The notes under the pieces: model-generated
What the model was told of the DNA's origin: nothing
What the model saw: only the letters and a program-made list of their open reading frames with translations
The model's database searches: none
Shown here: positions 9,203 through 16,626 of the stretch, piece after piece
Position numbering within the stretch: position 1 is the first letter of the stretch
Layout of the letters: each line of letters starts with the position of its first letter
Assembly (NCBI RefSeq): GCF_002127655.1
Contig: NZ_NEHB01000009.1
Location: 1 to 64,000, forward strand
Direction of reading: 5' to 3'
From: Janthinobacterium sp. GW456P
GTDB lineage: Bacteria; Pseudomonadota; Gammaproteobacteria; Burkholderiales; Burkholderiaceae_D
Length of the DNA: 64,000 nucleotides
Translations under genes and position numbers: made by a program

Positions 9203-10552
9203 ATGCAAACCTGGTCCTTGCGGCGCACCCTGCTGGCCGTGCTGCTGGGCCTGACCCTGGCCCTGTGGGTGGGCAGCGCCGCCATCGTGTACGTGGAAGC
9301 GCGCCGCGAAAGCCAGGAATTGTTCGACCAGTCGCTGACCGAGACGGGCCATCTGCTGCTGTCGCTGGTGGCAAAGGAGGCGCGCGAACACGGCTTGACG
9401 GAGCCCGTCGACCTGCCCCTGCGCGGCCAGCCGAATCCCCACCAGTATTTGCTGTTCAAGGTGCGCGACGCGCAGCAGCGCGTGCTGTACCGCAATGACG
9501 CGGCAACCGATATCGCCCTGTCGCGCAGCGCGCCGGACGGCCTGTCGTGGACCACGATCGCGGGCCAGCGCTGGCGTCTGTTTTCGCTGTGGGATCCGCA
9601 GCGCACCTTGCAGTTGCTGGTGGCCGAGCCGACCAGTCACCGCGACGACATCAGCCGCGGCTTCTTTTACCGCATCGCGCTGTTCGGCCTGCTGCTGGTG
9701 GTGCTGGCCACCGTCGCCATCTGGTGGAGCATCCACCGCGTGTTTCGCGTGCTGCAGGCGTCGGCCGAAGAAGTGTCGGCGCGCACGCCCGATGAACTGG
9801 CCGACGTCAGGCTCGCTGGCGCGCCCACCGAGCTGCATCCGCTGCTGCTGGCAATTAACCGTTTGTTCGGCAGGGTGCGGCATAGCCGCGACAATGAACA
9901 GCGTTTCACGGCCGATGCGGCGCATGAGCTGCGCACGCCGCTGGCCGCCATCAAGACGAATCTGCAAGTGCTGCAGCGGGCCCGCAGCGCGGACGAGCGC
10001 GCGGAATTCATCGCCGCCCTGGGCGCCAGCGTGGAGCGCGCCACGCGCCTCGTCAACCAGTTGCTGGCGCTGGCCCGGCTCGATCCGCAGGTCCAGGAAA
10101 CGGCGCTGGCGCCGGGCGACCTGGCGCACCTGCTGGAGGAACACGGTATGCAATGGCGGGAATGGAGCGACCAGTATCAGCTCTCGCTGGCCGTGAACGT
10201 GGCGCCGGCGCCGTGCGCGTTCGATGCGGACAGCCTGCAGATGCTGCTGCGTAACCTGGTCGACAATGCGCTGCGCCACACGCCGGCGCCGGGCGCCGTC
10301 GAGATCAGCTGCGGCGTGGAAGGCGGGCGCAGCTATGTGCGCGTGGCCGATACGGGACCGGGCATCGCGGAAGACATGCATGAGCGCGCGTTCGAACGTT
10401 TTGTGCGTCTGGGCGGCGCGCAGCTGCCCGGCAGCGGGCTGGGCCTGTCCATCGTGCGCCGCATCGCCGAGCGGCATGGCGCGGCCATCGTCCTGGGCGC
10501 CGGCTTGCAGGGCAGGGGGCTGGCGGTGACGCTTGTGTTTCCCGCCGCATAG
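9203..10552 (+). CDS. Two-component sensor histidine kinase (QseC/PmrB-like)
   Basis: Membrane sensor kinase of 449 residues from the start chosen here. The first membrane segment is about residues 9-29. A short periplasmic region follows, with the second segment about 158-176 and then a HAMP-like linker. The HisKA motif AAHELRTPLAAIK places the phosphoacceptor at H241. The HATPase has N, G1 and G2 boxes (LRNLVDNALRHT, DTGPGIAEDM, GSGLGLSIV). An ATG at 9128 would add 25 residues, but that stretch overlaps the PmrA-like box and does not look like kinase sequence, so I prefer 9203. It likely pairs with the regulator at 6185. The stimulus may be a loaded siderophore or another envelope signal (inference). 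Confidence 0.92.
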   Translation: MQTWSLRRTLLAVLLGLTLALWVGSAAIVYVEARRESQELFDQSLTETGHLLLSLVAKEAREHGLTEPVDLPLRGQPNPHQYLLFKVRDAQQRVLYRNDAATDIALSRSAPDGLSWTTIAGQRWRLFSLWDPQRTLQLLVAEPTSHRDDISRGFFYRIALFGLLLVVLATVAIWWSIHRVFRVLQASAEEVSARTPDELADVRLAGAPTELHPLLLAINRLFGRVRHSRDNEQRFTADAAHELRTPLAAIKTNLQVLQRARSADERAEFIAALGASVERATRLVNQLLALARLDPQVQETALAPGDLAHLLEEHGMQWREWSDQYQLSLAVNVAPAPCAFDADSLQMLLRNLVDNALRHTPAPGAVEISCGVEGGRSYVRVADTGPGIAEDMHERAFERFVRLGGAQLPGSGLGLSIVRRIAERHGAAIVLGAGLQGRGLAVTLVFPAA

Positions 10553-10625
10553 CGTGGCTGCCGGTTGCGCGATCCGATAGCGATAAAACGCACAAGGCGC
10601 ATCCGGAATGCGGTATCTTTCTGTT

Positions 10626-11909
10626 ATGCACAGACCAGACAAGCACCCGCCGCCCGACCTCCCCCCGCTCTCGCTGGCCGCCGCGCGCGCCCTGCACCTG
10701 GCCGCCCAGGGTTTGCTGCAGGCGCGGCGCAAGAAAGCCGTGAAGGCCGACGTGCTCGATGTCATCCGCCAGATGGGCGTGCTGCAGATCGACACCATCC
10801 ACGTCGTGGCGCGCAGCCCCTACCTGGTGCTCTGGAGCCGGCTGGGCGACTATCCGCAGCCGTGGCTGGAACAGTTGCTGGCCGAGGGCGCGCTGTTCGA
10901 GTACTGGGCGCATGAAGCCTGCTTCGTGCCCATCGAAGACTATGGCTTGTACCGCCACCGCATGCTCGACCCTGCCGCCATGGGCTGGAAGTATTCGGTC
11001 AAATGGATGGCCGAACAGGGCGAAGCCGTCGCGTCGGTGCTCGACCACATCCGCGCCAACGGCGCCGCGCGCTCGGCGGACTTCGAGCGCACGGATGGCC
11101 AGGCGGGCGGCTGGTGGAGCTGGAAGCCGGAAAAGCGCTCGCTCGAAGTGCTGTTTACATCTGGCGTGCTGATGATCGCCAAGCGCCATCAGTTCCAGCG
11201 CTATTACGACCTGGCCGAACGGGTGCTGCCTGGCTGGCACGACGGCTTGCTGCCGCCCGAGGATCAGGTGCGCCGCCGTTTGCTGCTGGCCAGCGTGAAG
11301 GCGCTGGGCCTGGCGCGGACCGGCTGGATCAGCGACTATTTCCGCACCAAACAGTCACGCGCCAGCCTGGCGCACGATCTGCAGGCGCTGGTCGACGAGG
11401 GCGCGCTGCTGCGCTGCACGGTGGACGGCTGGAGCGATCCCGTTTACGTGCATGCGGACCACGGTGAGCTGGCGCGCGCGGCCGCCGCCGGCAAGCTGGC
11501 GCCCACCCTGACGACGATTCTATCCCCGTTCGACCCCGTCGTCTGGGACCGGCGCCGCGCGCTGGAACTGTTCGGCTTTGATTACCGGCTCGAATGCTAC
11601 ACGCCCGCTGAAAAACGCCGCTATGGCTACTTCACGTTACCGATTTTGCGCCGCGGCGCGCTGGTGGGGCGGCTGGACGCCAAGGCGCACCGCGCGCAGG
11701 GGCGCTTCGAGATCAAATCGCTGGCGCTGGAAGACGGCGTGCGCCTCAGCCCCCGCCTGGTGCAGGACGTGGCCGGCGCCGTGCGGCGCCTGGCGCTCTG
11801 GCATGCCTGCCCGGATATCGATATTGCGCAGGCGCGGCCCGTGCTGTTCGGCCAGCAGCTGGCCGAGGCCCTGCACGACGGCGGCGCCGCCGCAAGGCAG
11901 GCCGCATGA
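10626..11909 (+). CDS. ycaQ: YcaQ/AlkX-family winged-helix DNA glycosylase
   Basis: About 427-residue protein of the HTH_42 (AlkZ/AlkX) family. These glycosylases excise bulky N-alkyl purines and unhook interstrand crosslinks. The family start LSLAAARALHLAAQGLL is present. The active-site signature reads QID at residues 54-56 (LQIDTIHVVARSPYLVLWSR), a QxD motif as in YcaQ/AlkX rather than the QxQ of AlkZ. The region LSPFDPVVWDRRRALELFGF is also characteristic. The ATG at 10626 is used; one at 10608 would add six residues. Its stop overlaps the start of the DUF2804 gene by four bases (ATGA), so translation may be coupled. Confidence 0.88.
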   Translation: MHRPDKHPPPDLPPLSLAAARALHLAAQGLLQARRKKAVKADVLDVIRQMGVLQIDTIHVVARSPYLVLWSRLGDYPQPWLEQLLAEGALFEYWAHEACFVPIEDYGLYRHRMLDPAAMGWKYSVKWMAEQGEAVASVLDHIRANGAARSADFERTDGQAGGWWSWKPEKRSLEVLFTSGVLMIAKRHQFQRYYDLAERVLPGWHDGLLPPEDQVRRRLLLASVKALGLARTGWISDYFRTKQSRASLAHDLQALVDEGALLRCTVDGWSDPVYVHADHGELARAAAAGKLAPTLTTILSPFDPVVWDRRRALELFGFDYRLECYTPAEKRRYGYFTLPILRRGALVGRLDAKAHRAQGRFEIKSLALEDGVRLSPRLVQDVAGAVRRLALWHACPDIDIAQARPVLFGQQLAEALHDGGAAARQAA

Positions 11910-12898
11910 TGCTGCCGCCGGCGCCGCCATCCCTGCTCGCCGCCGATGGCCAGCCATGCTTCGGCCGCTACACGGGCCAGCTGGACGCCTTCGACTGGGC
12001 CGCGCTGGCGCCGCCGCATGCGCGCGGCGCCCTCTGGCGCCTGTTCCACCACAAGCGCTGGCATTACGTGGCCCTGTCGACCCCGGCCGTCTTTTGCGGC
12101 GTGGCCATCGTCGACCTGGGCTGGACCAGCACGGCCTTCGCCTATGCCTTCGACCGCCACAAGGGCAAGATCGTGGCGAGCTTTTCGCAGGATGGCCTTC
12201 CCGGCCTGTGCGCCACGGTGGCGCCGCATGCTGCCGCCTCCAGCCGTTTCCGCTTCCTCTCGCAAGTGATCTCCATCGAGGCGCAGCCGCAGCAGCGTTA
12301 CCGATTGCGGCTCGAGTGCGGCCATTTCGGCATCGATGCGGAATTCGGCCCGCCCGTGGCGCCCACCTTGCTGGCCGTGGGACCCGTGGGCGAGGGCGGC
12401 AGCGCGCATGCGACGCAAAAATCGGGCGGCCTGCCCTTGTGGGGCAGCGTGCGCTGCGGCGCCGTCGGCTACAGCCTGGACGACGGCGTGGCCAGCGTCG
12501 ATTATTCGAACGGCTTGCTGGCGCGCGAGACGGAATGGCGCTGGGCCTCGGCGCACAGCCTGGACCTCGGTTTCAACCTGCAGGCCGGCTATTTCGGCGC
12601 GCATGAAAACGCGCTGTGGCTCGATGGCCAGCTGCATGCGCTGGGCCGCGCGCATTTCGATTTCAATCCCGACAACCCGCTGGCGCCGTGGCACGTATGG
12701 ACGGACGACGATCTGCTCGACCTGCATTTCAAACCCGAGGGTGCGCGGCGCGAGGACAAGAACCTATGGCTCGCCGCCAGCCGCTACATCCAGCCCATCG
12801 GCACGTTCAGCGGCTGGGTGCGTACCAGCGCGGAGTCTCCCAAGCGCATCGTGGCGCAGCTGGCGGGGGTGACGGAAAGCCACCGCTCGCGCTGGTGA
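11906..12898 (+). CDS. DUF2804 family protein
   Basis: Soluble protein of 330 residues matching the DUF2804 family by its length and by repeated beta-rich motifs (CGVAIVDLGWTSTAFAYAFDR near 70-90, LHFKPEGARREDKNLW near 276). These proteins resemble lipocalin/AttH-like two-barrel folds; no enzymatic function is established. No signal peptide or membrane segment is visible. It overlaps the ycaQ-like gene by four bases, which argues for co-expression. A link to alkylation repair is only suggested by this arrangement. Confidence 0.8.
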   Translation: MMLPPAPPSLLAADGQPCFGRYTGQLDAFDWAALAPPHARGALWRLFHHKRWHYVALSTPAVFCGVAIVDLGWTSTAFAYAFDRHKGKIVASFSQDGLPGLCATVAPHAAASSRFRFLSQVISIEAQPQQRYRLRLECGHFGIDAEFGPPVAPTLLAVGPVGEGGSAHATQKSGGLPLWGSVRCGAVGYSLDDGVASVDYSNGLLARETEWRWASAHSLDLGFNLQAGYFGAHENALWLDGQLHALGRAHFDFNPDNPLAPWHVWTDDDLLDLHFKPEGARREDKNLWLAASRYIQPIGTFSGWVRTSAESPKRIVAQLAGVTESHRSRW

Positions 12899-12997
12899 GC
12901 ATGCTTTTTCGCGAAACACATCGCAAGGTCAAATTTATTTGCCTGCGCATCCTTTACACTGGCGCACAGTCGCTCCGGCAAACCATGAGGCCAGAAC

Positions 12998-15664
12998 ATG
13001 AGTATCCGTAATCTCGACAAGCTGTTCAAGCCGGCCTCGGTGGCCCTGATCGGCGCCACGGCGCGCGAACGCAAGCTGGGCGCCATCGCCCTGTACAACC
13101 TGCTGGGCGGCGGCTACCAGGGAGATATCTGGCCCGTCAATCCCAAGTACGACGAGCTGATGGGCCTGAAATGCTACCGCAAGCTGGCGCACCTGCCGAA
13201 GGCGCCGGACCTGGCCATCATCTGCACGCCGCCCGCCACCATCACGGCGCTGATCCGCGAACTGGGCGCGCTGGGCACGCGCGCGGCCATCGTCATGACG
13301 TCGGGCCTCGACCCCGTGCGCGAGCAGTCGCTGCGCCTGGCCATGCTGAAGGCGGCCAAACCGCATTTGCTGCGCATCCTCGGTCCCAACAGCATGGGGC
13401 TGCTGGTGCCCAAACTGGGTTTGAACGCCAGCTTCGCCCATGTGGGGGCGACGGCCGGCAAGATCGCTTTCGTGTCGCAATCGGGCGCGCTGGTGTCGGG
13501 CGTGCTCGACTGGGCCAACGCGCACGGCGTGGGCTTTTCCAAGTTCATTTCGCTGGGCGCCAGCTACGACATCGATTTCGGCGACCTGCTCGACTACCTG
13601 GCCGGCGACATCGACACGGCCGCCATCCTGCTGTACATGGAAGATATCCAGGCGGCGCGCAAATTCATGTCGGCGGCGCGGGCCGCCGCGCGCAGCAAAC
13701 CCGTGATCGTGCTGAAGGCGGGGCGCGAGGCGGAAGGCGCGGCCATGGCGGCCTGGCATACGGGCGCGCTGGCCGGCTCCGACGCCGTCTACGACGCGGC
13801 CATCCGCCGCGCCGGCATGCTGCGCGTGTATTCGGCCGAGGAACTGTTCGATGCCGTGGAAACGCTCACGCACATCCGCTCGCAGCGCGGCGAGCGCCTG
13901 GCGATTTTGTGCAACGGCGGCGGCCTGGGCGTGATGGCCACCGACGCGCTGGTGAGCAGCGGCGGCAAGCTGGCCGAGCTGTCGCCCGATACCGTGATCG
14001 CGCTGGAAAAGGCGCTGCCACGCGGCTGGTCGCACGACAACCCCGTCGGCTTGCCAGGCGACGCGGCCGTGCAGCGCTATGCCGACGCCATCGTGCCCCT
14101 GCTCGACGAGCCGCAGGCGGACGCCTTGCTGCTGCTGCACGCGCCCACGGCCATGGTCTCGTCGATCGACATCGCCGAAGCCGTCACGCCGCTGATCAAG
14201 GCCACCTCGCGCACCGTGCTGTCGTGCCTCCTGGGCGGCACCACCGTGGCGCCCGCGCGCCAGGTTTTTAATCGCGCCGGCATTCCCACCTACGACACGC
14301 CGGAAAAGGCCGTGCATGGCTTCATGCAGATCGTGCAGTACCGGCGCAACCAGGAAACCCTGATGCAGGTGCCGGCGCAGCTGCCCATGTCGGCCACGCC
14401 GCGCCGCGCCAGGGTGCGCGAAATCGTCGCCGCCGCGCTGGCGGCAGGCCAGACGGTGCTCGGCGAATGCCGCTCGAAAGAGATTTTGGCCGCCTACGGC
14501 ATACCCGTCGCCACCACGCGCATGGCGGCCGACGTGGAAGAGGCGCTGGCCGTGGCGGCGGACATCGGCTATCCCGTCGCGCTGAAGATCCATTCGCCCG
14601 ACATCGCGCACAAATCCGATGTCGGCGGCGTGGCGCTCGACCTCGATACGCCCGACATCCTGCGCACGGCCGCCGCCGCCATGCTCAAGCGCGTGCGCCG
14701 CATGCGGCCCGACGCGCTGATCGACGGTTTTACGGTGCAGCAGATGGCGCGCCGGCCGCAATCGCATGAATTGATCGTCGGCGTCACGACGGACGCCGCC
14801 TTCGGCCCCGTGATATTGGTGGGGCAGGGCGGCATCGCCGTCGAAGTGACGGCCGACCACGCCATCGGCCTGCCGCCGCTGAACATGGTGCTGGCGCGCG
14901 ACATGCTGGCGCGCACGCGCGTGTCGAAATTGCTGGCCGGCTACCGCAACCAGCCGCCGGCCGACATCGACGCCATCTGCTACACGCTGATCCAGGTGGC
15001 CGAGCTGGTGGCCGACATCGGCGAGCTGGCCGAACTCGACATCAACCCGCTGGTGGCCGACGCGGACGGCGTGATCGCCCTCGACGCGCGCATTCGCCTG
15101 CAGCCGGGCCAGCAGCGCGACCGCCTGGCCATCCGCCCGTATCCGCAGGAGCTGGAAGAGCAGGTGACGTGGATGGACCAGTCCATCCTGCTGCGCCCCA
15201 TCCGCCCCGAGGACGCGCCGCAGCACATGGATTTGTTCCACGCGCTGGACCCGGACGATGTGCGCCTGCGCTTTTTTACCTCCATGCGCGAGCTGCCCGT
15301 GTCGCAGCTGGCGCGCCTGACGCAGATCGATTACGACCGCGCCATGGCCTTCATCGCCACGCACACGGGGCCGGACGGCAAGCCGGAAACCCTGGGCGTG
15401 GTGCGCGCCGTGGCCGACCCGGACAACATCCACGCCGATTTCGCCATCGCCGTGCGTTCGGCCCTGAAGGGCAAGGGCCTGGGCCACATCCTGTTCGAAA
15501 AGCTGGTCGATTACTTCCGCAGCCGCGGCACGGAAGCGCTGGTGGGCGAGGCGATGGCGCGCAACAAGGGCATGCAGCGGCTGGTGAAAAGCTTTGGCGG
15601 CGAAGTCACACCATCGGAAGAGCCCGGTGTCGTCGACCTGCATATCGGCTTGCGCGCGCCGTAA
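12998..15664 (+). CDS. Acyl-CoA synthetase (NDP-forming)-GNAT fusion, Pat/YfiQ-like
   Basis: Large fusion (888 residues) of the protein lysine acetyltransferase Pat/Pka type. Residues 1-460 are an NDP-forming acyl-CoA synthetase alpha-like part with a CoA-binding fold (VALIGATARERKLGAIAL) and LGPNSMGLL. Residues 470-700 are an ATP-grasp beta-like part (PVALKIHSPDIAHKSDVGGV). The C-terminal 170 residues are a GNAT domain (ALKGKGLGHILFEKL). The sequence WHTGALAGSD keeps a histidine where catalytic synthetases carry their phospho-histidine, whereas some Pat proteins have lost it. Likely role: acetylation of enzymes such as acetyl-CoA synthetase. It may also retain ligase activity. Confidence 0.88.
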   Translation: MSIRNLDKLFKPASVALIGATARERKLGAIALYNLLGGGYQGDIWPVNPKYDELMGLKCYRKLAHLPKAPDLAIICTPPATITALIRELGALGTRAAIVMTSGLDPVREQSLRLAMLKAAKPHLLRILGPNSMGLLVPKLGLNASFAHVGATAGKIAFVSQSGALVSGVLDWANAHGVGFSKFISLGASYDIDFGDLLDYLAGDIDTAAILLYMEDIQAARKFMSAARAAARSKPVIVLKAGREAEGAAMAAWHTGALAGSDAVYDAAIRRAGMLRVYSAEELFDAVETLTHIRSQRGERLAILCNGGGLGVMATDALVSSGGKLAELSPDTVIALEKALPRGWSHDNPVGLPGDAAVQRYADAIVPLLDEPQADALLLLHAPTAMVSSIDIAEAVTPLIKATSRTVLSCLLGGTTVAPARQVFNRAGIPTYDTPEKAVHGFMQIVQYRRNQETLMQVPAQLPMSATPRRARVREIVAAALAAGQTVLGECRSKEILAAYGIPVATTRMAADVEEALAVAADIGYPVALKIHSPDIAHKSDVGGVALDLDTPDILRTAAAAMLKRVRRMRPDALIDGFTVQQMARRPQSHELIVGVTTDAAFGPVILVGQGGIAVEVTADHAIGLPPLNMVLARDMLARTRVSKLLAGYRNQPPADIDAICYTLIQVAELVADIGELAELDINPLVADADGVIALDARIRLQPGQQRDRLAIRPYPQELEEQVTWMDQSILLRPIRPEDAPQHMDLFHALDPDDVRLRFFTSMRELPVSQLARLTQIDYDRAMAFIATHTGPDGKPETLGVVRAVADPDNIHADFAIAVRSALKGKGLGHILFEKLVDYFRSRGTEALVGEAMARNKGMQRLVKSFGGEVTPSEEPGVVDLHIGLRAP

Positions 15665-15780
15665 AAGAAAGCGCGGCTGGCCCGCTGCGGGTTTGTGCAG
15701 GATCAAACCCATCGCTGTCGGTAGTCTTTACACTTTCACTTCCAGGATCAGACATCCAGCGCGTTTTCGGGAGTGAGTGC

Positions 15781-16446
15781 ATGCTTACGGCAACATATAT
15801 ATTGGTTTCCCTGTCAGTGGAACAGGCCAGCATCCGCATGAGCCTACTGGCCTTTCAGAAGTACATGCATGTGCAGCTGCGTCACCAGAGCAGACTCAGC
15901 CTGGCGCAACTGCAGTATGCGGGCGACTGGCTGAGCCGCTTGTACCAGGGCGGCTACTGGCGCAAGGTGGAGATGTACCTGATCCCCGCCATCCGCCAGG
16001 CCGCGCCGCATGCCGATGGCTTGCTCAATGAAATCAATGGCTTGAACCACGTGGCGCTGGAAAGCATCAACGCGGTGCAGCAGCGCGCGGGCGCCGCCAT
16101 CGACCATTCCGAATTGCAGGCCGGGCAGCTGTGCGCGGCCATCGACGCCTTTTGCGCAGCCTTGCTGCAGCGCCTGGAAAAAGAAGAGCGCGAACTGTTC
16201 GCGCTGGCGCGCAAGGTCATCGTGGGCGAAGCGTGGTTTGCCATCGCCTACCAGTTCCTCGCCCACGATGCGCGCGCGCAGGAAGCGCGCCGCGGCAAGG
16301 CGCAAGTGCTGCCCTTTGTTTTGCCGGCGCCTTTGCCGACATCCTTGCCGGCGCCGGGCGCGCCTGCCACCGACGGGGAAAGCGTCGAGGCCGGCGGCGC
16401 GTCGGCGCAGCTTGCACCGTCACCGCCGCTGCGCGCGCAGGCTTGA
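15781..16446 (+). CDS. Hypothetical helical protein, possibly hemerythrin-like
   Basis: 221-residue protein without clear family assignment. Residues 25-170 are strongly helical with motifs NHVALESI and RLEKEERELFALARKV, reminiscent of hemerythrin HHE-type bundles, but the histidine pattern is incomplete. The C-terminal 45 residues are rich in proline and alanine and probably disordered. The ATG at 15781 has a GGGAG ribosome-binding site nine bases upstream; an alternative start at 15838 would drop a poorly conserved-looking leader. It stands alone and ends at a strong terminator. Confidence 0.6.
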   Translation: MLTATYILVSLSVEQASIRMSLLAFQKYMHVQLRHQSRLSLAQLQYAGDWLSRLYQGGYWRKVEMYLIPAIRQAAPHADGLLNEINGLNHVALESINAVQQRAGAAIDHSELQAGQLCAAIDAFCAALLQRLEKEERELFALARKVIVGEAWFAIAYQFLAHDARAQEARRGKAQVLPFVLPAPLPTSLPAPGAPATDGESVEAGGASAQLAPSPPLRAQA

Positions 16447-16462
16447 ACGGTTAGCGAGCGCA

Positions 16463-16500
16463 CACCCCGGCAGGCCCGCCTGTGCCGGGGTGGTTTTATC
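16463..16500 (+). terminator. Rho-independent terminator
   Basis: GC-rich stem built from ACCCCGGCAGGC and GCCTGTGCCGGGGT with a short loop, followed by GGTTTTAT. It ends the transcript of the preceding helical protein. Confidence 0.8.
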
Positions 16501-16626
16501 GCCGGGTACATGGCGCCGTCATAGGGAAAAGATTCATTTTATTCATTTGATAACTTGTTCAGCCCTGTCCGATGCAATACCCCGGGCTTTGTTATGATGG
16601 TGGTTTTGATCCACGCGAAACCCGTC

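Noticed and set aside
12935-15712. 925-residue minus-strand frame opposite the Pat-like gene
   Set aside because: Same type of antisense shadow; no motifs, and the plus strand is a well-defined fusion enzyme.
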